From the NCBI RefSeq assembly GCF_052857255.1, contig NC_135498.1, positions 118,086,281 through 118,150,280 of the forward strand: DNA of 64,000 nucleotides, written 5' to 3'. The stretch comes from Amblyomma americanum (lineage: Eukaryota > Arthropoda > Arachnida > Ixodida > Ixodidae). The position numbers were made by a program, and so were the translations under genes. Shown piece by piece: positions 31,961 through 42,797 of the stretch; the first letter of the stretch is position 1, and every line of letters begins with the position of its first letter. Under the pieces are notes generated by a model. The model made no database searches and was not told the DNA's origin. It worked only from the letters and a program-made list of their open reading frames with translations.

Positions 31961-31994
31961 CGGAGCTAGGACGCATTACCGCACTGTAAACCAA

Positions 31995-32030
31995 GTTACA
32001 GACTTAAGGGTGCATTACAGAGTCTGTAAC
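31995..32030. repeat. Short hairpin
   Basis: GTTACAGACT (31995-32004) and AGTCTGTAAC (32021-32030) form a 10-bp stem with a 16-base loop. Function unknown. Confidence 0.5.
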
Positions 32031-33418
32031 TAACAGCCTTCAAAAAGGATAACTTAGGTAGCGAAGCCTTCTTATACAGGGCACTTTTCTCACAACTCCG
32101 CCCTTCTTTACCCGATGTATTGGAAGGTGGTTTACGTAACTTACACTCTAATATAATGGGTGTAGCAGTCACACTTCACCTTTAACACCCTTTTCAATTT
32201 TTCACTTTTATGCCGCGTTATTCATTTTAGGCTTTCCACTATATTTTGAGTAGCAATGTGGAGCTGTTCAATATATTGCATTTTATCAGTTGACATTTTA
32301 GCCACCCACACATGTAATATGTGCTAGAGACAATAGCTTGCCTTTTGCTTTGCATTATGACTCCCCAGAGCATGAGAAGAGCATTCAAGAAAGGTCAGGC
32401 ACATTACACTGCATGCTCCGGCAAACATTTATTGATGTGAACCAGCAAAGGCAACTTGGTGCATACTTACAAACCATCACACAATGCACTTTTACTCAGT
32501 CACATAAACATCCAGAAATTGGAGTTGGAATATGAAACAAAAGTTGCAGGCTCTTGGTTTGTAGCTCCTGTCGAACACGCAGTACGCACACGTAAATGCA
32601 TTTGCACTCTTGACAGCATCACCGACAGGTTCTCTCCTGTAAAAAAAAAGTAAAAGTTGCACTTTCTACAAATGATAGCTTTGGTGCCATGTACTAGTCA
32701 AGTTTAGGGCAGTGCAAGTTGTCACAAGGGGCTTGAAAAAAATTGTTTGGACAATTCAAAAGCACTAAAAGATTACTCGAGTTCTCCATGCCAAATCTAG
32801 GTCAATCTCCCATGCCATATTTGTAAAGCAGAATGTCATAATACAAGAAAACACCGCCTTCCATATAAAAAGAATTGTTGACCTCATGATGTGACAGACA
32901 AAAAGAAAGAGAACATGGCAAACGGATGTCAAACTGGTGCCTCAAGTTTGTTTTCTAAGCAGTTATTTCTGCTTTACATATGTCTATCGTTCATCTTTTC
33001 TGTGAATTCCTTTGCTTCTTTTCTTTTGACTGTACTCCATCGATTTTTTATTTAGCTAAACAGAGAAAGGGGTTGAGAAGGAAAGGCAGCCACACCTGCT
33101 TGGGTGGACATAGTGTAAGGCCATGGCTTCCATGAAGGCATTAAGCCAGCAGAGGTTAATCCTGTACCATCTGCCGTACCCTACAATGTTATGCTAGAAT
33201 TTCCAAGCGGATCATCTACAAGTTCATGAGAATCAGTTGATGCCACTAGCGCGGGGGATGGACAAAACCATCAGCGCTTTCCACTACTCGCGCCTTTCCG
33301 ACCCGCTGACATGTGTTGCACGACCTTACCAAACGCTCCATGCCCTTAAAACATCCAGAAAATAGTATTCCTGTAAAATCCTCTGCTTTGTTTTCCTGAT
33401 TCTCAGGTTGTATGACCA
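32031..33418. other. No gene seen
   Basis: AT-rich, short frames only, no repeat recognised. Confidence 0.4.
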
Positions 33419-33829
33419 CTAATTGCCATGTAAAAGTCGTAGTAAGTCTTGTCGGTACTTCTGCGAAACGACTAATTGGTCTCGCCCCACCCCACGACTA
33501 TTCTTGTAGCATTTAGGTAGTTTTCCTGAAACTGCGGCTTCGGTTGTAAGCGTACCGAAAGGGCCCTCAATTACCACTGTCGCGATAGGCAAGCATACGC
33601 TTTGTTCTTCCACTACCTGTCAGATCCATACACATTTTTCTGTGTAATCGGATGGTGACGCATACAACAGGTGGACAACATCAATCGTTGCAGCTGAGTT
33701 GCTTCCCGTTCACTAGCAGGCTATGCGAGTCAGGTCGCAACAGCTTCATGTTTTCATCGTAGTTCTGACATACGGGAGCGCAACCTTTTCTTTTTCACTG
33801 TTCACTGCTGTGTGACCCTGCTTATTGCG
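33419..33829 (-). pseudogene. Gypsy element 3 protease-region fragment
   Basis: The best-preserved part, 33613-33419, encodes CLPIATVVIEGPFGTLTTEA and AAVSGKLPKCYKN, a block I associate with the protease-like region of tick Gypsy elements of this type. Upstream (33829-33614) other frames show PPVCQNYDENM-like and NDYTEKCVWI-like pieces. No intact protease active site is seen. Confidence 0.55.
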
Positions 33830-34148
33830 CCCCGCCACGGTGGCTCAGTGGTTAGGGCGCTCGACTACTGATCCGGAGTTCCCGGGTTCGAACCCGACCG
33901 CGGCGGCTGCGTTTTTATGGAGGAAAAACGCTAAGGCGCCCGTGTGCTCTGCGATGTCAGTGCACGTTAAAGATCCCCAAGTGGTCGAAATTATTCCGGA
34001 GCCCTCCACTACGGCACCTCTTCCTTCCTTTCTGCTTTCACTCCCTCCTTTATCTCTTCCCTTACGTCGCGGTTCAGGTGTCCAACAATATACGAGACAG
34101 ATGCTGCGCCATTTCCTTTCCCCCCCAAAAAAACAAATTATTATTATT
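33830..34148 (+). mobile_element. Ruka-like SINE, full length, inside Gypsy element 3
   Basis: Head TGGCTCAGTGGTTAGG and GGTTCGAACCC, complete body, C8A7 and ATTATTATT tail. All landmarks are close to consensus. It lies between the gag end (AKAQKE) and the protease-region codons, in opposite orientation to the Gypsy element. Confidence 0.92.
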
Positions 34149-35165
34149 CTTTCTGCGCTTTGGCCACTTTTGCACCGTTTTCATTGTCTTCCCTTTTTTG
34201 AGCTTTATCGGAAGAAACTTTTCTTTCGTCTTTCTCAACTGTAGAGTTCCCAAAGTGCCACTCGTGATGGTAATGCATACTTGTCCAGAAAATACGGGTC
34301 ATATCAACTCTAGTGTTGTTAAACAGCTGGCGCGAAGCGAACTCCGCAATGTGTTCTGTAGCTTTGGTAGCAAACGTTACATTCTCGCGGTCCAGTAGCC
34401 AATTTCTTTCCTCTTCAGAGAGGCAGTTGTAAAACTGCTCCAACAACATCCTCTCCACAAGAGCCTGTTGGTCACTATAGGACCCGGTGCGCTTAAACCG
34501 TTCGACCAAGTTAGTTTGCAGCTTGTACAAAAAAAATCGGGATGGCTCTTGTCCCTCGACTTCTTAGCTCCCCGAAATCACTGCGTGAACGATTCTGCGC
34601 TAAGCATACATTCGCAGAAGGCAAGCCTTGACGTTCTCGTAGTTGTCCGCGCCCTCCTTGCTGAGCCGCGCGACAACCTCCGATGCCTCGCAGGGCAGTA
34701 CAGTCAGTAGCCTTTGATACTAAGTCTGTCAACTGAAGGACAGTTGGCCGCACGTTCGTCGAAAATTTGCTAGATAGAGACAGATATCCTCTGACACCAC
34801 ATATGGCTGCATGTTCCTAGACATCTTGAACTCTACCTCCTCGTTGAGAAGCCGTACCGCTGGCTGAAGACAATTGCCCGACCTCTTGATCAACTCCACT
34901 GCTGACTTACGGAGCTCTATTGCCCGTTCCTGGTTTATTGCTTCATTCTCTCTTTCACGCTCACGCCTTTTCTGCTGTCTGAGCTGCTGTTCCATTTTTT
35001 GTTCAATGATGTTCCACGCCTCACTGAGCTAATCATCATCTGCCCCCAAATCAGTGATTGCCTGAATAATCATGAGTTTTCGTGCAAAAGCCTTTTGTAT
35101 CGATCCCCAATTCCTCATACAAAAGCAACAGGTCCGGCTTCTGCAGCTTTTGTAGGTCCACTATG
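34144..35165 (-). pseudogene. Gypsy element 3 gag, SCAN-like
   Basis: N-terminal LQKLQKPDLLLLYEELGI (about 35165-35110), an E/R/Q-rich coiled coil (RRERERENEAINQER; 34995-34900), then MSRNMQPYVVSEDICLYLANF. Shifted frames give LLPCEASEVVARLSKEGADNYENVKACLL and FLYKLQTNLVERFKR. The SCAN-like helices close it (ALVERMLLEQFYNCLSEEERNWLLDRE; 34460-34370) with a charged tail. At least two frameshifts. The zinc knuckle expected next is absent, and the SINE sits there. Gag of this type would form the particle. Confidence 0.72.
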
Positions 35166-35170
35166 CTTCT

Positions 35171-36472
35171 GAGTCTAGGCTATTTACAAAACAACTATGC
35201 CAAAATACCAACACTCGATGATTTAAGCACATGTCTCTACCAGTTCTAAATTTTAACCCTCTTTTAGAATCTGGTCCACATCAGAGGAAAGCCAAGCACT
35301 CACCCACACATGTGATCATGTCCTGAGACAGCTGCTCTCTCGTTGGCTGACCGTTGTTGCCGCTTGTAGGTTCCTATCTCACCGCTGGTCACCAGTTTTC
35401 GTGGTGCAGGGGCTCACTGGAACCCGGGCACCTTCGGGTAGCGTGTCCGAGTCTTCGGGCTGAGAAAATATGGAACTTGAAGTTTGGGAAAACGAAAAAG
35501 AAGCAGGTTTACAGGCACTTTGAAGAAACTTTTACATAATTGCATAATTTACATAATTTATAAAAGAGCAAACAGTCAAATGGTAAAAGTCCGTAGCGTG
35601 GAGCGACTCGATAAGCCTTGTCGTCAAGGCCCAGAGCAATAGTTCGCACTCAGGTCGCCTGTTAGATATCACAAGGCTCCGCCCCTCCACAAGTCGGCGG
35701 CCAATTCAACACGTGGCACTGATCGATAGAATTACACAGCACATAGCACGCGGAGGCACTCGTTGGAATGGGCGAGGAGGATTCGACGGTCCGCTGCTAC
35801 CTCGCTCAGAAGAGCGGGACGTCTCTGTGTCACCACTTCGCGCACATTTGCGTGCGCTCCCAAGCACCCTTAGAGCGTGTGGGGGTAGCGGTCTCGGTCA
35901 CAGAGGAGATGTCCTGGACTCAGCGTGGCAAGCTCAGCCGGAGGCTAGCTACCAAGTGACAAGGGGGTTGGTCGTTTGGTGCCTGGCTTTCGCCAGTCGG
36001 AAGCCAGAGAATGGGTCGGAGCCAAAGGTTCCCAAAACAAAACAGTTTATACAGCTAAGAGACGATACAGAGGAATTTACAATCACTCGTACTAGCACAA
36101 AGTGATTTACAAACACAATGCAACTCATGCAAAGGCACAATCGAGAGAGATTACAATTTCACAGAACCTTTGCACCTAAAGTGCACTATCACAGAGAGAG
36201 ACAAACACAATTTGTTCACCGGGCACTGCGACAGTCCGACGACCTGAGGAGCACGACGGGGCCGATCCGCAGACTGTCGGACGTTGGCTCGCTGGTCCGT
36301 GGCTGGGCGGTGGTCTCCCGGGAGTCGAGCGGGAGCGCTTCTCGGAAGCTTAAACGGCGGCTCGGGATAACAGACAGCGGCTGCAGCCCCTCATTTATAG
36401 GCGCAGCCCGCCTCTGTTCTTCGCGCTAAGGCAGGCGCGAACATACAGCCAGTATGAATAATAATAATAATA
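35171..36472. other. Possible leader and LTR of Gypsy element 3
   Basis: 35375-35395 reads CACCGCTGGTCACCAG; on the minus strand this gives TGGTGACCAGCGG, a possible primer site next to an LTR edge. Beyond it 35480-36430 is non-coding, with a TTTATAAAAGAG at about 35558 and a CATTTATAGGCG at about 36391. I could not find the second LTR, so the boundaries stay open. Short AAT units precede the next SINE (36457-36472). Confidence 0.35.
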
Positions 36473-36775
36473 CCCGCCGCGGTGGCTCAGTGGTTAGGGC
36501 GCTCGACTACTGATCCGGAGTTGGCGGGTTCGAACCCGACCACGGCGGCTGCGTTTTTATGGAGGAAAAACGCTAAGGTGCCCGTGTGCTGTGCGATGTC
36601 AGTGCACGTTAAAGATCCCCAGGTGGTCGAAATTATTCTGGAGCCCTCCACTACGGCACCTCCTTCTTCCTTTCTTCTTTCACTCCCTCCCTTCCCTAAC
36701 GGCGCGGTTCAGGTGTCCAACGATATATGAGACAGATACTGCGCCATTACCTTTCCCCCAAAACCAATTAATTAA
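36473..36775 (+). mobile_element. Ruka-like SINE, full length
   Basis: CCCGCCGCGGTGGCTCAGTGG head, GGTTCGAACCC B box, standard body, tail CCAAAACCAATTAATTAATTAAT. One of the best-preserved copies. Confidence 0.93.
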
Positions 36776-37158
36776 TTAATGGCTGGCAGACTGTGATGTG
36801 CAGTATGAACTGCACAACCTCCTTCTTCTCGTGCCGGGAGCGCGACCCCATTGGTCGAGCGCGGACACCGTCTTCCAGAAATTTCTGGTTCCATCTCGCG
36901 TGCGAAGACGCCAGTGCGAGAGTGAAGAGGAGAGGGTGCCACTTTAGCGCGAAGAAGGTCACGCCCTCTCCGTCGACAACGAGCAGAAACTTCGACATTC
37001 TTGAGAATTCGACGCCGCGCGTGGCTGTGATTACTTTGGCGCGCCGCCGGCGAGCTGAGTGAGAAGCGTACGCAAGGTTTACGCGCTCTCCGGGGGTCCT
37101 TCTCCGCTGTTTTTTTTATTTTACCGCGCACGGTCGTGATTGCGTAAGCGCAGCGCAG
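36776..37158. other. GC-rich spacer between two SINEs
   Basis: Open but uncharacterised frames on both strands; contains GGCGCGCCGCCGGCG and CCATTGGTCGAGC (CCAAT-like). Could be a promoter remnant; no gene is supported. Confidence 0.3.
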
Positions 37159-37501
37159 TTTTTTCGAATATAAATAAATAATTGGTTTTTGGGGAAAGGA
37201 AATGGCGCAGTATCTGTCTCATATATCGTTGGACACCTGAACCGCGCCGTAAGGGAAGGGGTAAATGAGGGAGTGAAAGAAGAAAGGAAGAGAGAGGTGC
37301 CGTAGTGGAGGGCTCCGGAATAATTTCGACCGCCTGGGGATCTTTAACGTGCACTGACACCGCACAGCACACGGGCGCCTTAGCGCTTTTCCTCCATAAA
37401 AACGCAGCCGCCGCGGTCGAGTTCGAACCCGGGAACTCCGGATCAGTAGTCGAGCGCCCTAACCACTGAGCCACCGCGGCGGGTCTTTTTTTTTCGAATA
37501 T
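37159..37501 (-). mobile_element. Ruka-like SINE, full length, with target-site duplication
   Basis: Complete SINE in reverse, tail AAATAAATAATTGG, head ending GAGCCACCGCGGCGGG. The exact 13-mer TTTTTTCGAATAT flanks it at 37159-37171 and 37489-37501. It defines both ends of the type A family. Confidence 0.95.
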
Positions 37502-37948
37502 GCGCCCAATTTTGCGACACTCTGTCAAAAACAGGTGATTCATGCGGGTGCTGCGGTCACTGCAGCGGCGGGCCGCAGGTCGTCTCCTGTCAGTCAATGC
37601 TAAACACTGGAAGGCATCGTGCCCTCTTCCCTCTGTTGTCTTGTCCATCGTTAATCACGTCTCGCGGCGAACCAGACAAAGGGTAGGCCATCTCCTTCCC
37701 TCCATAACAGCCTGGGAAAGATTTCGCAGGTATGTTCCCAGAGACAGCCTTTTTTTCGCAGGGTAAACGAGGGGTCCATAGACGTGTCCTCAGCAGGGTT
37801 GTAACAATGCTAATGAACTGCATTCATATTGGCCTTTCAAACACATGCTCTGATATGCAGGTACTTGCAGAATTTCGTTTAAACTGCACTGAAAGGCACA
37901 GCTCTAATTCGATGAAATTGATTGGTACTAGAGCAACTGGCATAGCCA
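37502..37948. other. No feature seen
   Basis: Mixed-composition sequence without recognisable coding or repeats. Confidence 0.4.
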
Positions 37949-38821
37949 CTCACTCCTAGAAAAAGGTAGTAAAAAGGTGGTGACGGCTTCTGTTACTACC
38001 TTTTTTTAACAGTTGCTACCTTTCTACTACCTTCTTACGACCCCGATGAAAAAGGAGGTAGTAAAAATGCAGTAAGTTCGGCCGTTACTACCTTTGTACT
38101 ACGTCATTACCACCTCATCGAAAGCAGAGGTAGTAATTACGGCTGCTACTCGTATGACACCATCCGGAACAAAAGTTGGCGAATATACAATTGGAGGTAT
38201 ATATGTTAACGGTTCGAATCTCCGTCAAGAGCTAGACTCCAACCTGAGAGTCGTATGATATATGCAGTGGGAAGTCGTATGACACCACCAGCAGCAGTGT
38301 ACAAAAAACGGTTACGTAAAATTTCTATACGAAACTCTAGAAAAATCGCTGCCAGTGGTATGCTTTCACTCCTCGCGCTCCTGGTTACATGTGCGGCGCC
38401 CACCTGCGCGTTAGTAATGGGCTAGTGCGATTGTAGTTTTTTGCATTACCTTTGGTTTTGTCTAAGCCATATAAGAGCTCTGCTTCTAGCACTGGAGTCA
38501 TATTTTTGCAAAGCAAAGTATTGCAGCGATGAGGCAGTGCCTGCGTCTTACCCAACATTCAGATTAGAGGTTGCTTTTAATGCTATCTAGAGGTAAACGT
38601 TGGCAATGGCAGTTGCTGTCTCGGCCTTCGAAGGTATTAAATGAAATTAATGTCTTGTCGTTGTTACTACCTTCAGATGTAGTAAATGCTAGTAATTGTA
38701 GCTCCTGTTGCTACCTAGTAACCATTACTACGTTGCAGTTACTACCTAGGTAGTAACATATGTGAAAAGCAGTTACTACCCCAAAAGTTAATAACTACAA
38801 CTACCGTTTTGTTGAGAGTGC
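37949..38821. mobile_element. Putative non-autonomous DNA transposon rich in GTAGTA motifs
   Basis: The two ends are imperfect inverted repeats: left CACTCCTAGAAAAAGGTAGT, right (reverse) CACTCTCAACAAAACGGTAGT. Inside each end, over about 200 and 160 bp, GGTAGTAA and its complement TTACTACC recur many times in both orientations, including a palindrome TTACTACCTAGGTAGTAA at about 38739-38756. The middle (38160-38660) has no long frame and a repeated GTCGTATGA. No target-site duplication is certain. Subterminal motif arrays of this kind are usually transposase binding sites. Confidence 0.55.
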
Positions 38822-39874
38822 ATACTCATGGCAGCCAGTACTACTTAATTGCGGTGATGGCATTATAGTGGTAGGTGAGCGAACAAGGAGTCCATTGCAG
38901 AATGCAATAAAATCAAGTGTATGAGATACCAAAAAGGAATGGGAAAATTAGTGTAGCACAGTAACATTCTGTAGTGCTTTATTTTTGCAGCGCCAATCGT
39001 ACAATTAAAAATTTCTCAGAATTCCAGGGTCCCAGCTTCTTTTTATGCTGTATTTTTCATCACAATGCAGTAACAACCACATGACAAGCTGTAGTTCTAA
39101 ATGCGCACCTACCTGGAATGTTTTCGAATTGTGGAAGAGAATGTTCACGGCCCCTCCTGTGTTGAATTAATTGCGGTTGTTCCTCACCATACCCTCATGC
39201 AAGCCATCCACGTTCGGGTAGGGGGAAAGCTTTGCCATCATCTGCACTGAAAAGAAAACAATCATAAGTTAAGAAAAAGCAGTGAAATGCAACAATATTT
39301 GTTAATAACTGCAACAGTAGCAAATGGCATTGATGCAGATTTGCGCAGTCTTCAAGGTTTATGAAGGGTGCTTTTTGCCTCCAAAATGGATTCTCGGAAA
39401 TTGAACAGTACTACTTCTGCGCAAAAAAAATGGAGGAGAGGAAAATTGTCAGCTGTACATTTGTTTTTCCAGCAACACTGACACTGCACCCTAACAGATG
39501 GGCCAAACTAACTATTTTTAATGTGGGAAAGAAATCAGAATTTTCAAATGAGCACCAGGCACATAAAGGAAACTACCAAAAACTAAAGTAAATAAAAGCA
39601 TGAAAAAGCAGCCCTCTAGGTCTCCATTTAAAGTAAATAAAATATGTGTAGCAGCCTGGAATACCTGTCATCATAAAATGAAATTGCATTTGCGGAAAGC
39701 ACTTAATGTGTGATCGGTCAGAACCTGAAATGATGTATTATTTTGTTTTGTTTTTGAGGACTGCCTTGTGCGCCTTCTGTAAATGCACAAAATTCTGATC
39801 CCTTACTCATGCACTTGGTTTTTGGTGCTTGCATTCAGCAGTAATCAATTCCAACGTAACCTGCTGCATACAGT
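38822..39874. other. No gene seen
   Basis: AT-rich single-copy-looking DNA, A-runs, no coding signal. Confidence 0.4.
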
Positions 39875-40024
39875 TGTGACGACCCCCCATAATGCGCAGG
39901 TCCACACGGGACGGAGAGGCAAAGAGACACCGTATGGCTCAGTTTAATTGATGATGCCCGCCGTCTTTTCACGGGGCCAGGCCCGCCGAAACGAGGCGCT
40001 TCGTAGCACACACAAGGAACGTCA
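39875..40024 (-). repeat. 3' LTR of Gypsy element 2
   Basis: 150 bp, plus strand TGTGACGACCCCCCATAATG...GGAACGTCA, matching 45483-45632. Confidence 0.92.
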
Positions 40025-40517
40025 CACTCGCTCACCCTCCAGAAGAAGGTTCTCCGAACATTTGAGTCCATGCAGCTCCCCTTCGCTTTCTGAATCACCT
40101 CGCACAGTGCGTCCGAAAAAACACTTTTCGCTGCACTCAACACCACTGCACAACACCATATGCCTCAGCTGTCATAACTGGCGTCTCCAGGGGCAGCACT
40201 GATCTTCTTTTACAGATAAACATGAAACTCAGCACCCAAGCCTCTCCTTTCTAGTCCAAACTGGACGAAATAAATTTACCACAGTTACAAAGGAGCTCCC
40301 ACTTCTAGCACGATCACGGCACAGACAAAAATATAGATAACGAAAGGAAGTAGGGCAGGTTCTGCATGCGCTCCGCATGCTCTCCTGTGAAGGTGTTACT
40401 TAATGACAAAGGTTTAACTACCAACTCCGATATCTTAACACATAAGCACATATCAATGTTATGAGCTGCGGCATTACACAATTCTAACCAGTTCACAACT
40501 GCGCTCTGTTTACGCCA

Positions 40518-41821
40518 TTAGTCCGACTTAGCTGTCCGATTTCGCAGCGGATATCGGCCTTCATGAGGCATACCAAGTAAGTCTGTGACCCTTTGTCTGC
40601 TTTGCGACTCGCGAGGGCTCGTGGCAGGAGCCTCTCCTGGCGTTATCTGCGCGGCAACCTCGCGCGCTTCTTGTTCTTCTAGCAATGCAAGAAGTAAATC
40701 CGGTGGCATTCCGGCCGTCACCTCGGGCGCCTGCAGAACAAATGCAGGAGAGGGCGTTTTGTGCGAACTATCTGCGCGCTCCGCTTCACTTTTTGTCCCC
40801 ATCAAAATCCGCGCTTTCCCTTTCCTCATTTCGTGAATACTGAACCGATGCCGACTTGAGGCGATTTGCGTGTATCCTTATCAAGCGCCGGTTCACGTTT
40901 CGGACTCTGAAGTTTACCGGAGAAAGCTTCTCGACAACCTCGCACGGTCCTCTCCACTTCGTCTGGAACTTACGAGCTATATAGCCCAATCTGCCTTTGG
41001 CAGTTTTCAATGTACACGCTGTCCCCCACATCAAACGGCGCGTCTCTAGCACTGCGATCGTGCACCTCCTTCCTGCGCTTCGCCGCTTTCTTTAAGGCCT
41101 CCTTTGCGATATCCCTCGCCACTTGCAAGCGCGATTCTAGCTCAACCTTATTGTCGTCCAGTGAAGCGTATGGGACACGACGGGGGCCCTCTGGCACTTC
41201 ACTAGGCTGGTCCGGGTCTCGGCCGTAGAGAAGAAAGAATGGCGATTCGCCCGTGCTCTCGTGTGCTGTGGAATTGTAGGCAAACATTGCATACGGGAGC
41301 CACAAGTCCCAGTCCCGCTGGCCGCGCGAAACAAAATGCGACAGGAGCCCGGCCACGGTTTGGTTCAGTCGCTCCACCGCGCCGTTGCAAGCCGGATGGT
41401 ACGGTGTTGTCTGCTTCTTAGCGATCTTAAGCAGCTCTCAAACTCTCCTCATTAGCTGCGACACGAAGTTCGTTCCCCGATCTGTCAAGAGTTGCCTCGG
41501 GGGTCCATGTCGGAGCACGATCTGTTCGACAAATGCTCTTGCAACCGTGTCTGCTTTCTGATCTGGGAGCGCTACCGTTTCCGCGTATTTTGAAAGGTGA
41601 TCGACAAATACTAATATTTACCTGTTTCCGGAAGTGGTCGTGGGCAATGGGCTCATTATGTCCATACCTGTCCGCTCGAAGGGAGCCGAAACCTCAGGGA
41701 ACGGCTGAATTGGAGCTGGTCTTCGTCCCTTGGGTGTTTTTCTTTCGAGACAGGATTGACACTTCGCACAGTAGTCTCTAACATCCTGTCGCATGCCACT
41801 CCAAAAGTACAAACGCTCCAC
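40518..41821 (-). pseudogene. Gypsy element 2 integrase and C-terminal tail
   Basis: The HHCC domain starts just upstream (FHDAPCAGHFG, about 41875) and finishes with CAKCQSCLERK (about 41760). The core has ERTGMDIMSPLP, a stop (TAA after SGNR), VFVDHLSKYAE, LLTDRGTNF, another stop, then PYHPACNGAVERLNQTV: D, D and E are all present. LPYAMFAYNSTAHESTGESPFFLLYGR follows. A shift near 41000 leads to GRLGYIARKFQTKWRGPCEV and RNVNRRLIRIHANRLK, and another to the end, GRYPLRNRTAKSD. No chromodomain is seen. Four lesions at least. Confidence 0.88.
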
Positions 41822-42222
41822 ACGCCTGCGTGTCTTTGCTACGCCAAAATGACCGGCGCATGGCGCATCGTGAAACGCGCGAAGAACCCTTTCTGTCCAC
41901 GACCGAGGTATGACGACTCTCTCCCAAGCGGTTTTCTCTGGTATCCCTTTCCTGGTTCGCCCCGTGCGCCGACACAGGGTGCCGTCTTTGCCAATGAAAT
42001 AACCTAGCTTTTCGGGGTGAGACGGTGCGCCCTCTAAGTTTTCGATTATTCGCTTCAGGTCAGGATCTTTGCACTGCTCTGTGCGAATTCGACGGGGTCG
42101 ACTACGGGGACAAACTCACCTATAGCTGCCACGGCAGCTGTGCGGCTGAGTGCATCAGCATTCAGATGTGTCTTTCCTGACTTGTGCTCCACTTCAAAGC
42201 AGTATACCTGCAGGTGTAGATT

Positions 42223-42797
42223 CTATCTAGCGAGTCGCGAGCTAGGGTCCCTGACACTCATCAACCATTTCAGAGGATGGCAGTCTGTGACTAGCTTGAA
42301 TTTGCGGCCGTAAAGGTAGCATCTGAAGTGCTTTACTGCCCAGACAACGGCGAGGCACTCCCTTTCCGTAGCACCGTACTTTTGCTCTGTGGGGCTCAGC
42401 TGTCGGCTAGCAAAAGCAACGGGATGTGCTTTGCCCTCGATAACCTGAGATAGCACGGCACCAACTGCGAACTTTGACGCATCTGTGGCCATAACGAAGG
42501 GCAAATTAAAATCCGGGTGGCGCAACAGCGGTGCACTCATTAGCTTCCTTTTCAGGGCCCCAAAAGCATCCTCCGCGTTTTCGTTCCTGCGAAAGGCGAC
42601 ATTTTTGGCTGTTAAGCGGTGAGCGGCTTAGCGAGCTTGGCGAACTCCTCTATGGGCCTTCGGTAGTAACCGATCAGGCCGAGAAACTGCCGGACCTGGC
42701 GGACGCTAGTCGGGGATGGAAAATCCGAGACACACCTTAGTTTCTCAGGGTACGGTCGCACGCCGTCAGCTGAAACAACGTGCCCGAGGTATTTCAC
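42223..42797 (-). pseudogene. Gypsy element 2 RT connection and RNase H
   Basis: KYLGHVVSADGVRPYPEKL and VRQFLGLIGYYRRPIEEFAK (42797-42612), then after a one-base shift near 42617 the RNase H: FVMATDASKFAVGAVLSQ, YGATERECLAVVWAVKHF, LVTDCHPLKWL. RNase H ends at a TAG where a tryptophan is expected (LAR-stop-NLHLQ). Confidence 0.88.

Larger units (their letters stand above)
33419..35170 (-). mobile_element. Ty3/Gypsy element 3 (SCAN-like gag), internal fragment
   Basis: Gag and the following protease-region peptide of one Gypsy family in order on the minus strand, split by a SINE at 33830-34148. No LTRs could be identified at its ends; the leader side (35171-36472) is described separately. 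Confidence 0.7.

Noticed and set aside
33831..33905. tRNA genes at the heads of the SINEs
   Set aside because: A and B boxes are present, but each is fused to the same non-tRNA body and a simple tail, so they are SINE heads and not functional tRNA genes.
39835..40146. Minus-strand frame over the left LTR of Gypsy element 2
   Set aside because: Lies within and just outside a non-coding LTR; the same frame recurs over the other LTR at 45362-45619.
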